64,000 nucleotides of DNA from Bradyrhizobium sp. Gha (lineage in GTDB: Bacteria > Pseudomonadota > Alphaproteobacteria > Rhizobiales > Xanthobacteraceae): contig NZ_FOQM01000009.1 in the NCBI RefSeq assembly GCF_900113735.1, forward strand, positions 115,618 through 179,617. The letters are read 5' to 3'. Below are positions 9,019-18,074 of this stretch, piece after piece. A model generated the notes under the pieces. That model saw nothing but the letters and a program-made list of their open reading frames with translations. It did not search any database and was not told the DNA's origin. Position 1 is the stretch's first letter; each line of letters begins with the position of its first letter. A program made the translations under genes and the position numbers.

Positions 9019-9535
9019 TCAGCGCCAGGCCGGGAGAGCGTAGGCGTGCGCGATATAGGGGCGGGTGTATTGCCGGCGGAGCGTGCGGGTCGCCATTCCC
9101 GCAGCCGCCGTCTTGGTGTCTATGACAGTGGTCTCGACGGGCTGGCTCTTCAGGAAGCCCGCAAGATCGTTTTCATCAGGCAGCGGCTCGCCGGCGGACC
9201 ATGTCGCTCCCTTGCGCAAGGTCTTCAGCGCGGCTTCCGCCGCGGCTTCGCCGTCGGCGATGACGCCGGCAAAGCCACCGTCGCGCACGATCGTGACCAG
9301 CCCGGAAACGGCGCGTACGGCCGCTTCGTCGAGCGCGATCAGCCTGGCGGCTGAAATCCCGGGCCTCAGGACGCGTCCATGCAACAGCTTCGGCAACGCG
9401 CAATCATGGATGAACCGCTCCCGCGCGAACACCTTGTCGGGAATGTCGACGCGCTGGACCGAATGTCCGGCGACGGCGCGTTTGGCATGGCCTTGGCCAC
9501 GGTGCCCGCAACGGCATCGTGGTCGAGCGATACTG
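9019..9535 (-). pseudogene. Relic of a xanthine/aldehyde oxidase-type molybdopterin subunit
   Basis: Minus-strand sequence matches part of the large subunit of molybdenum hydroxylases (CoxL/xanthine dehydrogenase family). Visible pieces are SVQRVDIPDKVFARERFIHD, LLHGRVLRP, a hammerhead-like stretch with TIVRDGGFAGVIADGEAAAE, and TRPYIAHA near the stop at 9019. The enzyme is normally over 700 aa; here only about 165 codons remain, there is a frameshift near 9490 (TAVSLDHDAVAGTVAKAM is in another frame), and the cofactor-binding C-terminal two thirds are absent. It cannot make a working enzyme. It abuts a TctC-type receptor relic. Confidence 0.75.
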
Positions 9536-9960
9536 CCGTCCGGTGGTCGCGAGCGCACGGACCTGGTCTCGCCGATATTGGGCGCCATCGCCGGCAGCGC
9601 GTCGATCATCATCTGCACCTGGCCTCCGATCACGCCGCTGCGCGCCTCGCCGCTGTTGCGGTAGGGCACATGAACGACATCGATGCCGGCCATGGCTTTG
9701 AACAGCTCGCCGGCCATGTGGTACGGAGTGCCCTGACCTGAGGACGCGTAGTTCAATTTGCCCGGCTGCGCCTTGGCGAGCGCGATGAATTCCTGGAGCG
9801 TCTTCGCCGGGACTTGCGGATTCACCACGATGACGAGGTCGGAGTAGTTCGCCGGCGCGATCGGCGCGAGGTCGCGCATCAAGTCGTATTGGCGCTGCTC
9901 GACCGATTTCGGTGTGGCTGCGGGGCATTTCGCGGGCGCGGCAAGGAACATGACGCGCGT
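9536..9960 (-). pseudogene. Relic of a TctC/Bug-type periplasmic receptor
   Basis: About 130 codons on the minus strand match the middle of tripartite tricarboxylate receptors: NPQVPAKTLQEFIALAKAQ, KLNYASSGQGTPYHMAGELF and VHVPYRNSGEARSGVIGGQV. The signal peptide and first third are missing, and after NIGETR the frame shifts (QVRALATTGRQ continues in a different frame). The end runs into the molybdenum-hydroxylase relic. An intact TctC receptor is at 19071-20057, and the relic is not simply a copy of it. Confidence 0.8.
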
Positions 9961-10038
9961 GCGGTTTGAGCATTTTGCATGGGCGTTGCCGGATAAATGC
10001 CCTCGGCTCCCAGGTATTTTGATGTTACGAAATCGGAC

Positions 10039-12129
10039 ATGAACCAGCACGCCAAGATCGAGATTCGCCACTCCACCTGTCCGCACGATTGCCCATCGGC
10101 CTGCGCGCTCGATGTCGAGGTGATCGAAGGCCGCAGCATCGGCCGCGTCCGTGGTTCGAAAAAGCAGACCTATACGGCCGGCGTGGTCTGCGCCAAGGTC
10201 GCGCGCTATGCCGAGCGCATCCATCATCCTGAACGGGTGATGTATCCGATGCGCCGCACCGGGCCGAAGGGCTCGGGCCAATTTGCGCGCATCAGCTGGG
10301 ACGACGCGCTCGACGAGATCGCCGATCGCTTCAACCAGGCCGAGCGCGAGTTCGGCGCGGAATCGATCTGGCCTTACTATTACGCCGGCACGATGGGGCT
10401 GGTGATGCGTGACGGTCTCAACCGTCTCACGCATGTGAAAAAATACTCGCGCTTCTACCAGACCATCTGCGCCAATGTCGGCCGCATCGGCTTTGCCGTC
10501 GGCACCGGCAAGATCGCCGGCGTCGATCCGCGCGAGATGGCGCTGTCCGATCTCGTCGTGATCTGGGGCACCAATCCCGTCAACACCCAGGTCAACGTGA
10601 TGACGCATGCCGCGCGGGCCCGCAAGGAGCGCGGCGCGAAAATCGCGGCGGTCGACATCTACGACAACGAAACCATGAAGCAGGCCGACATCAAGATCCT
10701 GCTGCGGCCCGGCACCGACGGAGCGTTCGCCTGCGGCGTCATGCATGTTCTCTTCCGCGACGGCTATGCCGATCGTGCCTACATGGACAAGTACACCGAC
10801 TGCCCCGCCGAACTCGAGGCGCATCTGACGACACGCAATCCCGAATGGGCGTCGGGAATCTGCGGCGTACCGGTGGCGGAGATCGAGGCCTTTGCCAAGG
10901 CGGTCGGCGAGACCAAGCGGACCTTTTTCCGCCTCGGCTATGGCTTCACGCGTTCGCGCAATGGCGCGATGCAGATGCACGCCGCGAACTGCATTCCCGC
11001 CGTGACCGGCGCCTGGCAATACGAAGGCGGCGGCGCGTTCTTCAACAATTACGCGCTTTGGCACTTCAACGAATCCGTCATCGAAGGCCACGACGCGCTC
11101 GACAGGTCGGTTCGCGCTCTCGACCAATCGCAGGTCGGCCGCATCCTCACCGGTGATGCCGAGGCCCTGCTCGGCAAGGGCCCGGTCAAGGCGATGCTGA
11201 TCCAGAACACCAACCCGATGACGGTGGCGCCGGAGCAGGCGCTGGTGCGCCAGGGCTTTGCGCGCGAGGATCTGTTCGTCGCCGTGCACGAGCAGTTCAT
11301 GACCGAGACGGCTGAGATGGCCGACATCGTGCTGCCGGCGACCATGTTCATGGAACATGACGATCTCTATTACGGCGGCGGCCACCAGCATATCTCGGTC
11401 GGTCCCAAGCTGATCGATCCGCCCGGCGAATGCCGCTCCAATCATCAGCTGTTGCAGGCGCTGGCGCCGCGGCTTGGCGCCAAGCATCCCGGCTTCGCGC
11501 TGACGGCGCGCGAGTTGATCGACACGACGTTGAAGCTGAGCGATCACGGCGACATCGCCGGTCTCGAAGCCGACATCTGGCGCGACCTGCAGCCGGACTT
11601 CCGCACTTCGCATTATCTCGATGGCTTTGGTCATCCCGACAAGAAATTCCACTTCAGGGCAGATTGGGCGCATCCGCCGTTCGGCCAGACCATGGGCGAT
11701 TTCGACAAGATGCCTGGCCTGCCGGATCATTGGGACGTGATCGAGCACACCGATCCGGCTCATCCATTCCGGCTTGCGACCAGCCCGTCGCGCAGCTTCC
11801 TCAACACCACCTTCAACGAGACCCCGTCCTCGCAGGCGCGCGAGGGCAGAGCGAGCGTGATGATCCATCCGCTCGATGCCGCCGCACTCGACATCGCCGA
11901 TGGCGACGCCGTGACGCTCGGCAATAGCAGAGGGGAGGCCACGCTGCTTGCCGTGCTGTTCGACGGCGTGCGGCGCGGCGTGCTGATCGCGGAATCCGTG
12001 CATCCCAACAAGAATCACATCGGCGGCCGCGGCATCAACATGCTGACCGGTGCGGACACCATTGCGCCGATCGGTGGCGCTGCGTTCCACGACAACAAGG
12101 TCTGGGTCAGGAAAGCGGCTGCGGCCTGA
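10039..12129 (+). CDS. Molybdopterin oxidoreductase with N-terminal 4Fe-4S site (DMSO reductase family)
   Basis: A 696-aa enzyme. The N-terminus has the 4Fe-4S motif CPHDCPSAC followed 27 residues later by VCAKV, then the molybdopterin guanine dinucleotide-binding body (SKKQTY; GLNRLTHVKKYSRFYQT; VIWGTNPVNTQ) and a C-terminal dinucleotide-binding domain with NDTTF-like and ASVMIHPLDAAAL segments. The family carries out oxygen-atom transfer or oxidation of small organic molecules; no Tat signal is seen, so it is probably cytoplasmic. ATG 10039 is preferred; ATG 9997 in frame would add 14 residues. No partner FeS or membrane subunit lies nearby. A crotonase gene follows after 111 bases. Confidence 0.88.
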   Translation: MNQHAKIEIRHSTCPHDCPSACALDVEVIEGRSIGRVRGSKKQTYTAGVVCAKVARYAERIHHPERVMYPMRRTGPKGSGQFARISWDDALDEIADRFNQAEREFGAESIWPYYYAGTMGLVMRDGLNRLTHVKKYSRFYQTICANVGRIGFAVGTGKIAGVDPREMALSDLVVIWGTNPVNTQVNVMTHAARARKERGAKIAAVDIYDNETMKQADIKILLRPGTDGAFACGVMHVLFRDGYADRAYMDKYTDCPAELEAHLTTRNPEWASGICGVPVAEIEAFAKAVGETKRTFFRLGYGFTRSRNGAMQMHAANCIPAVTGAWQYEGGGAFFNNYALWHFNESVIEGHDALDRSVRALDQSQVGRILTGDAEALLGKGPVKAMLIQNTNPMTVAPEQALVRQGFAREDLFVAVHEQFMTETAEMADIVLPATMFMEHDDLYYGGGHQHISVGPKLIDPPGECRSNHQLLQALAPRLGAKHPGFALTARELIDTTLKLSDHGDIAGLEADIWRDLQPDFRTSHYLDGFGHPDKKFHFRADWAHPPFGQTMGDFDKMPGLPDHWDVIEHTDPAHPFRLATSPSRSFLNTTFNETPSSQAREGRASVMIHPLDAAALDIADGDAVTLGNSRGEATLLAVLFDGVRRGVLIAESVHPNKNHIGGRGINMLTGADTIAPIGGAAFHDNKVWVRKAAAA

Positions 12130-12240
12130 TCCGCAGATTTGCGTCGAGGCGCTAAAGCGCCGCTGCGCTTCAGATTGCCCTTGCACCTCGCTCCGGAGCT
12201 GCCGCAAATGGCTGCAGACCCGGAGCAAGGATCAAGCGTC

Positions 12241-13023
12241 ATGACCGACACCACAGCCGTCATCACCGAAAAGCGCGGGCAGGCGTTCTGGATCACCATC
12301 AACCGGCCGGAGAAGCGCAACGCGCTCAACGGCGACGTCATCGCCGGCATCGCACGCGGCTATCGCGACGCCCATGAGGACGAGGACGTCCGTGTCATCG
12401 TGCTGACCGGCGCGGGCGACAAGGCGTTTTGCGCCGGCGCCGACTTGCAGAATTCCGGTGCGGCTTTCGCGATGGATCATTCCAGGCCAAATGTCGACTA
12501 TGCCGATCTGTTGCGCCTGTCGCAGAACGCGACCAAGCCCGCGATTGCGCGCGTGGGCGGCGTCTGCATGGCCGGCGGCATGGGGCTTCTTTGCATGACC
12601 GACATGGCGGTTGCAGCCGATCATGTGATCTTCGGCCTGCCGGAGGTGAAAGTCGGCGTGTTTCCGATGCAGGTGTTGAGCCTGTTGCAGGAGATCGCAC
12701 CGCGACGCCTGATCAATGAATGGGCGCTGACCGGCGAGCCGTTCGACGCGAGGGCCGCAAAGGATGCGGGCCTTTTGAATTACGTCGTGCCCACGGCCGA
12801 GCTCGACGCCAAGGTCGACTGGCTGATCGCGCGTATCGTCGACAAATCGCCGACCGCGATCCGCCGCGGCAAATACGCCATGCGCGCCATCGCCGCGATG
12901 TCGTTCGACGAGAGCATCGCCTACACCGAAAGCCAGATCGCACTGCTCGCGATGACCGAGGATGCCAGGGAGGGCCTGAAGGCGTTCAGCGAGAAGCGCA
13001 AGCCGGTGTGGACGGGGAGGTGA
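12241..13023 (+). CDS. Enoyl-CoA hydratase/isomerase family protein (first copy)
   Basis: A 260-aa crotonase-fold protein. ITINRPEKRNALN opens the fold, TGAGDKAFCAGADL and GGVCMAGGMGLL form the oxyanion hole, and the Glu in FGLPEVKVGVFP corresponds to a catalytic glutamate of hydratases. The likely reaction is hydration or isomerisation of an unsaturated acyl-CoA. ATG 12241 matches the start of homologues; an upstream in-frame start would add 34 unconserved residues. It may form a unit with the molybdopterin oxidoreductase. Confidence 0.9.
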   Translation: MTDTTAVITEKRGQAFWITINRPEKRNALNGDVIAGIARGYRDAHEDEDVRVIVLTGAGDKAFCAGADLQNSGAAFAMDHSRPNVDYADLLRLSQNATKPAIARVGGVCMAGGMGLLCMTDMAVAADHVIFGLPEVKVGVFPMQVLSLLQEIAPRRLINEWALTGEPFDARAAKDAGLLNYVVPTAELDAKVDWLIARIVDKSPTAIRRGKYAMRAIAAMSFDESIAYTESQIALLAMTEDAREGLKAFSEKRKPVWTGR

Positions 13024-13215
13024 GGGGCGGCGCTGTCGTTAAAACCCAAAACAACCCCATGCACAGTAGAGATGGGGGTGAAACGCTTGAAGAGATTTCG
13101 GTGTTACCGAAAATTGCTTGCTCCGTCGGGCAAAACAGCTGTATAAGGGCAGAATCGGGTTTCTCGCCTGACGCCATTCGCCGGCGCGGGCAAGCGGTGC
13201 GTCCCGGACGCCGAG

Positions 13216-13644
13216 CTACCCCGCGTTGGCTTTCAGGCCTGCCGCCTGGATGCCGGCGAGCGCGCACGCCTCGTCATTGTCGGACGTATCACCCGACACG
13301 CCCACCGCGCCGAGCAGTGTCGTGTCGTCCATGATCAGCACCCCGCCGGGGACCGGCACCAGCGCGCCCTTGGCGATGGTGTTCACGGCGTCGATGAAAT
13401 AGGCCTGCTCCTGCGCCCGCTGGTACAGCGCCCGCGAGCCCATGCCCATGGCGAGGGCGCCATAGGCCTTGCCGTGCGCGATCTCGGCCCGCAACAGGCT
13501 GGTGCCGTCCTGCGCGGCGGCGATCTTGAGCACGCCCCGCGCGTCCAGGATCGAGACGACCAGCGGCTTCAGCTTCAGCTCGGTCGACTTTGCGAAAGCG
13601 GCGTCGAGGATTTTTCGGGCGGTGTCGAGGGTGAGGTCAGCCAT
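13216..13644 (-). CDS. GlcG/HbpS-like small protein
   Basis: A 142-aa protein of the GlcG/HbpS (DUF336) family: ALARKIL-like first helix, then VVSILDARGVLK, EIAHGKAYGALAMGMGSRAL, VPVPGGVLIMDD and GAVGVSGDTSDNDEACALAG. Family members lie beside glycolate oxidase genes or bind haem or cobalamin; the exact role is unsettled. There is no signal peptide. AAAGGA precedes the ATG, and the gene start overlaps the end of the FAD/FeS dehydrogenase by eight bases, so the two are translationally coupled. This supports a role in 2-hydroxyacid oxidation. Confidence 0.88.
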   Translation of the reverse strand: MADLTLDTARKILDAAFAKSTELKLKPLVVSILDARGVLKIAAAQDGTSLLRAEIAHGKAYGALAMGMGSRALYQRAQEQAYFIDAVNTIAKGALVPVPGGVLIMDDTTLLGAVGVSGDTSDNDEACALAGIQAAGLKANAG

Positions 13645-16600
13645 GGCTGGGGTCCTTTGCAGCTGGAGACGTTGAATTGGTTTTGGCGCGATCGAGGCTC
13701 ATCGCCAGCACGCGCGCGACGTGCAGCGCCTCGCGTTGAGCGCCATCCCGGATCTGGTGCCGGCAGGACGTGCCATCGGCAACGACCAACGTGGTCTGGT
13801 CGGCGCGGCGCACGGCAGGCAGCAGCGACAGCTCGGCCATCGCGATCGAGGCGTCATATGTGTCGGCGCCATAACCGAACGCGCCGGCCATGCCGCAGCA
13901 GCTCGATTCGATGGTCTCGACCGCAAGGCCGGGGACGAGCCGCAGCACCTGCTCGACCGGCCTGAAGGCGCCGAAGGATTTTTGATGACAGTGGCCGTGC
14001 ACGACGGCGTTGTCGGCGATCGCGCCAAGCGGCAATTGCAGCTGCCCGGCTTCGGCCTCGCGCACCAGAAACTCCTCGAAAGTGAGTGCATGCGCGCCGA
14101 CCGCCCTGGCGTCGTTGTCCTTGCGCAGCGACGCCAGCTCGTCGCGCAGCGTCAGCAGGCAGCTCGGCTCAAGGCCGACGATCGGCACGCCGCGTGCGGC
14201 GAAGGGCGCGAAGGTGGCGACGAGACGGTCGAGCTCGGAGCTGGCTTCATCGACGAGACCAGCGGAGAGGAACGTGCGGCCGCAGCAGAGCGGGCGGTTT
14301 CCACGCGCAGGCTTTGGCATGTGCACGCGATAGCCGCCTGCGACGAGCACCCGCAGAGCGGCGTCGAGGTTTTCCCGCTCATAGATCCGATTGAAGGTGT
14401 CGGCGAACAGGACGAGCTCGCGCCCATCCACGGGTCCGACCGCTTCCGCAGGCGGCGCGAACAGATCGCTGCGGAAGGCAGGCAAGGCGCGGCGCGCGCT
14501 GATGCCCGCGAAACGCTCGAACAGCTTTCGCAGCAGCGGGCTGTGGTTGCGCAGATTCGCGAGTGGCGCGAAGCGCGCGGCCAGCCCGGCATAGCGCGGA
14601 AGGTAGCCGACGAGGCGATCCCGCAGCGTCAGGCCGTGCGACGCGACCCGCGCCGCCAGCACCTCGATCTTCATCTTGGCCATGTCGACGCCAACAGGGC
14701 ATTCGTGGCGGCAGGCCTTGCAGGAGACGCAGAGCTTCAGCGTCTCCATCATCCCATCGGAGGACAGCGCGTCAGGGCCGAGCTGGCCTGATATCGCGAG
14801 CCGCAAGGTGTTGGCGCGCCCTCGGGTGACATCCTTCTCGTTGCGCGTGGCGCGATAGGAGGGGCACATCACGCCGCCCTCGAGCTTGCGGCAGGCGCCG
14901 TTGTTGTTGCACATCTCGACCGCGCCCTGGAAGCCGCCGCCGGCGCCGGGCCAGCCAGACCAGTCGAGCTTCGTCTTCAGCTCGCCAACGCGATAGTCTG
15001 GCTTGAAGCGGAACAGCGAGCGATCGTCCATTTTGGGCGCATCGACGATCTTGCCGGGGTTGAGCACGCCATCGGGATCGAAGCGCCTCTTTATCTCCCG
15101 AAAGTCAGCGACAAGCCGCTCACCGAACATGCTCTCGTGGAATTCCGAGCGCACCAGGCCGTCGCCATGCTCGCCGGAATGCGATCCCTTGTATTCGCGC
15201 ACCAATGCAAACGCCTCCTCGGCGATCGCGCGCATCGCCTTGACGTCTTTTTCCAGCTTGAGATTAAGTACCGGGCGCACATGCAGGCAGCCTTCGGAGG
15301 CGTGCGCATACATCGTGCCGCTGGTGCCGTGTTTCGCAAACACCTCATTCAGTCGCGCCGTGTAGTCGGCAAGATGCGGCAGCGGCACCGCGCAGTCCTC
15401 GACGAAGGAGACCGGCTTGCCCTCCTGCTTCATCGACATCATCACGTTGAGGCCGGCGGCGCGGAAATCGGCGATGCCGCTCTGCAACGCGGGTTCGGTG
15501 AGCTCGACCACGCCGCCCCATTTGCGGATGTCGTTGGTCCAGCCGAACCCGAGGTCGCCCATGAGCTCGCCGAGCTGCTTCAGGCGTACCAGATTGTCGG
15601 CCTGATCCTCCTCGGCGAACTCGACGACCAGCACGGCGTCGGGATCGCCCTTGATCGCGGCGGAGATGATCGGCTTGAACATCGCAATGTCGCGGCCGAG
15701 CGCTATCATGGTGCGGTCGACCAGCTCGACCGCGATCGGCTTCAGCTTGACCAGGTGCTGGGCCGCATCCATCGCCTCGTAAAAGCTGCCGAAATGGCAG
15801 ACGCCGAGCGCCTTGTTGCGGATCACGGGCCAAAGCTTCAGCTCGACCTTGGTGGTGAAGGCGAGGGTGCCTTCGGAGCCGACCAGCAGATGCGCCATGT
15901 TGTTGCGCGCGTTGCGAGGGGTGAGCGCATCGAGATTGTAGCCGCCGACCCGGCGCTGGACTTTTGGAAAGCGCGCCGCGATCTCGTCGGCCTCGCGCGC
16001 GCCGAGATCGAGCATGTCGCGAAACAGCGCGCGCGTGCTCTCCCCGGCGTCGACATCCGAGAGATCGCGCGAGACCTCGCCAAAACGGCTCAGCGTGCCG
16101 TCGGCGAGCGCGGCCTCCAGAGACAGCGTGTTGTCGCGCATGGTGCCGTAGCGCAGGCTGCGGCCGCCGCAGGAATTGTTGCCGGCCATGCCGCCGATGG
16201 TGGCACGGGAGGCGGTGGAGACATCGACCGGAAACCACAGGCCGTGCTTTTTGAGCTGGCGGTTGAGGTCGTCGAGCACGATGCCCGGCTCGACTACGCA
16301 GGTGCGGCCGGCGACGTCGAGCGACAGGATCTTGTTGAGGTGCTTCGAGAGGTCGACCACGAGGCCGTCATTGACGGTCTGGCCGCATTGCGAGGTGCCG
16401 CCGCCGCGCGGGGTGACCTTCACGCCCTCATCGCGGGCGATTGCCAGCGCCCGCAGCGCTTCGTCCATGGTTTTGGGGACGACCACGCCCGTGGGCATGA
16501 TCTGGTAGAACGAGGCGTCCGTGGCATAGCGGCCGCGGCTGAAGCCGTCGAACAGGAGGTCGCCGGTGGTTTCGCGGGCCAGACGCGCCGCCAGGCCGTC

Positions 16601-16645
16601 CTTTGGGGCCGATTTCAGTGATTTTCCGGCCACTTCCGCCGCCAT
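13637..16645 (-). CDS. FAD-linked 2-hydroxyacid dehydrogenase fused to FeS/CCG domain
   Basis: A 1002-aa fusion. Residues about 50-270 bind FAD (TPRGGGTSQCGQ; GNNSCGGRSLRYG; LLVGSEGTLAFTTKVEL), about 270-540 form the oxidase C-terminal domain (AHASEGCLHVRPVLNL; HSGEHGDGLVRSEF), about 570-680 carry two FeS sites (CNNNGACRKLEGGVMCPSY; CVSCKACRHECPVGVD), and about 740-980 are CCG repeats (CCGRTFLSAG; ESSCCGMAGAFGYG). This architecture is that of D-2-hydroxyglutarate, D-lactate or glycolate dehydrogenases (YdiJ or GlcDF-like) that pass electrons to quinone or another carrier. It is divergent from a serine-glyoxylate-type aminotransferase, which favours glycolate/glyoxylate or D-2-hydroxyglutarate chemistry. 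Confidence 0.9.
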   Translation of the reverse strand: MAAEVAGKSLKSAPKDGLAARLARETTGDLLFDGFSRGRYATDASFYQIMPTGVVVPKTMDEALRALAIARDEGVKVTPRGGGTSQCGQTVNDGLVVDLSKHLNKILSLDVAGRTCVVEPGIVLDDLNRQLKKHGLWFPVDVSTASRATIGGMAGNNSCGGRSLRYGTMRDNTLSLEAALADGTLSRFGEVSRDLSDVDAGESTRALFRDMLDLGAREADEIAARFPKVQRRVGGYNLDALTPRNARNNMAHLLVGSEGTLAFTTKVELKLWPVIRNKALGVCHFGSFYEAMDAAQHLVKLKPIAVELVDRTMIALGRDIAMFKPIISAAIKGDPDAVLVVEFAEEDQADNLVRLKQLGELMGDLGFGWTNDIRKWGGVVELTEPALQSGIADFRAAGLNVMMSMKQEGKPVSFVEDCAVPLPHLADYTARLNEVFAKHGTSGTMYAHASEGCLHVRPVLNLKLEKDVKAMRAIAEEAFALVREYKGSHSGEHGDGLVRSEFHESMFGERLVADFREIKRRFDPDGVLNPGKIVDAPKMDDRSLFRFKPDYRVGELKTKLDWSGWPGAGGGFQGAVEMCNNNGACRKLEGGVMCPSYRATRNEKDVTRGRANTLRLAISGQLGPDALSSDGMMETLKLCVSCKACRHECPVGVDMAKMKIEVLAARVASHGLTLRDRLVGYLPRYAGLAARFAPLANLRNHSPLLRKLFERFAGISARRALPAFRSDLFAPPAEAVGPVDGRELVLFADTFNRIYERENLDAALRVLVAGGYRVHMPKPARGNRPLCCGRTFLSAGLVDEASSELDRLVATFAPFAARGVPIVGLEPSCLLTLRDELASLRKDNDARAVGAHALTFEEFLVREAEAGQLQLPLGAIADNAVVHGHCHQKSFGAFRPVEQVLRLVPGLAVETIESSCCGMAGAFGYGADTYDASIAMAELSLLPAVRRADQTTLVVADGTSCRHQIRDGAQREALHVARVLAMSLDRAKTNSTSPAAKDPSHG

Positions 16646-16674
16646 GATCCGCTCTCGTCTGTTTGCCAGCCCGT

Positions 16675-16702
16675 CTTGCCTAGGGTGGCCGCCCTTGGCA
16701 AG
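16675..16702. promoter_or_regulatory. 28-base near-palindrome in a divergent promoter region
   Basis: The halves CTTGCCTAGGGTGG and CCGCCCTTGGCAAG are inverted copies with 12 of 14 pairs matching and no spacer. It lies 30 bases upstream of the FAD/FeS dehydrogenase start and 148 bases upstream of the aminotransferase start. Size and place fit a dimer-binding operator controlling both genes; a transcript hairpin is the alternative. No regulator gene is adjacent. Confidence 0.5.
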
Positions 16703-16849
16703 GCGGGCCCTGCTTCTTGTGCATTGACGGCCTCGCGCGGGCGAGGGACAAGCCCGGCGAATAGTGATATGCGAGCGGCGCGCCGGAACCCGTGGATCGG
16801 GCCGCCAGACGCGAAGCCAAGACAGACTTCAAGACCGGGAAGGACGCCT

Positions 16850-18043
16850 ATGACCGTGCACACTGGAAGGCATTTTCTCCAGATTCCAGGACCGACCAAC
16901 GTGCCCGACCGCGTGCTGCGGGCAATGGACATGCCGACGCTGGACCATCGCGGCGCGGAGTTCGCCGAGCTCGGTTTCGCCGCGCTGGCCGCGATGCAGC
17001 GGGTGTTCCGCACCAAGCAGCCCGTGATCATCTTCCCGTCGTCCGGGACCGGCGCCTGGGAAGCGGCGATGGTCAACGTGCTCAAGCCCGGCGACAAGGT
17101 GTTGATGTGCGAGACCGGCCAGTTCGCCGTGCTGTGGCGCGGCATCGCCGACAAGTTCAAGCTCGACGTCGACTTCATCCCGAGCGACTGGCGCCATGGC
17201 GCCGACCTCGCCGAGATCGAGAAGCGCCTCGCCGCCGACAAGCCGCACGCGATCAAGGCGGTCTGCGTCGTCCATAACGAGACCTCGACCGGCTGCGTGA
17301 CGCCGCCGCTGGAGGTGCGCAAGCTGCTCGACCGCGTCAAGCATCCGGCGCTGTTGATGGTCGATACCATCTCCGGCCTCGGCTCGATGGAGTACGAGCA
17401 CGACGCCTGGGGCATCGACGTCTCGGTCGCGGGCTCGCAGAAAGGCCTGATGCTGCCGCCGGGCCTCGGCTTCAACGCCGTCTCGGAGAAGGCGCTCGCC
17501 GCTGCCAAAGCCAACGAGGGCATGCGCTCCTATTGGGACTGGCAGGAGGTCATCAGCTTCAACAAGCTCGGGACTTTCCCCTATACGCCCGCCACCAATC
17601 TGCTGATGGGCCTGCGTGAAGCCGTCAAGATGCTCGAGGAAGAAGGGCTCGAGAACGTCTGGTCCCGCCACAAGCGGCACAGCGCGGCGACCCGTGCGGC
17701 GGTGAAGGTCTGGGGCCTGGAGACGCAGTGCGCCGATCCCGCCGCGCATTCGCCGGCGTTGACCGGCGTGCGCGTGCCTGATGGACACGACGCCGACGCC
17801 TTCCGCAAGGTGGTGCTCGAGAACTTCGACATGTCGCTCGGCACCGGCCTGAACAAGGTCAAGGGCAAGGTGTTCCGCATCGGCCATATCGGCCATTTCA
17901 ACGATCTGATGCTGATGGGCACACTCGCCGGTATCGAGATGGGCCTGGATCTCGCAAAGATTCCGCACCGGAGCGGCGGCGTGCTGGCAGCGATGGACGT
18001 CCTGAAGGGGCGCGACGCAACGCCGATGACGCAGGTGGCCTGA
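16850..18043 (+). CDS. Class V aminotransferase, serine-glyoxylate type
   Basis: A 397-aa PLP enzyme starting at MTVHTGRHFLQIPGPTN, with AAGGA just upstream. Family features are LDHRGAEFAEL, FPSSGTGAWEAAMVNVL, VHNETSTGCVTPP, the PLP lysine in VAGSQKGLMLPPGL, and the C-terminal KVFRIGHIGHFND that contacts the substrate carboxylate. Serine-glyoxylate aminotransferase converts serine plus glyoxylate to hydroxypyruvate plus glycine. With the divergent 2-hydroxyacid dehydrogenase this suggests glyoxylate handling such as phosphoglycolate salvage; relatives accept alanine or other amino donors. Confidence 0.9.
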   Translation: MTVHTGRHFLQIPGPTNVPDRVLRAMDMPTLDHRGAEFAELGFAALAAMQRVFRTKQPVIIFPSSGTGAWEAAMVNVLKPGDKVLMCETGQFAVLWRGIADKFKLDVDFIPSDWRHGADLAEIEKRLAADKPHAIKAVCVVHNETSTGCVTPPLEVRKLLDRVKHPALLMVDTISGLGSMEYEHDAWGIDVSVAGSQKGLMLPPGLGFNAVSEKALAAAKANEGMRSYWDWQEVISFNKLGTFPYTPATNLLMGLREAVKMLEEEGLENVWSRHKRHSAATRAAVKVWGLETQCADPAAHSPALTGVRVPDGHDADAFRKVVLENFDMSLGTGLNKVKGKVFRIGHIGHFNDLMLMGTLAGIEMGLDLAKIPHRSGGVLAAMDVLKGRDATPMTQVA

Positions 18044-18074
18044 TCTATCTGACTGAAGAAGAAATGAGCGCGCG

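Noticed and set aside
10000..12228. Upstream two thirds of the long minus-strand frame 9019-12228
   Set aside because: It mirrors the molybdopterin oxidoreductase on the plus strand, is Arg/His-rich with no family match, and only its 3' part (below about 9960) carries real protein fragments.
13721..16621. Long plus-strand frames opposite the FAD/FeS dehydrogenase (13721-14791, 15137-16621)
   Set aside because: Shadow frames of a GC-rich gene; composition is basic and repetitive, while the minus strand shows clear FAD, FeS and CCG motifs.
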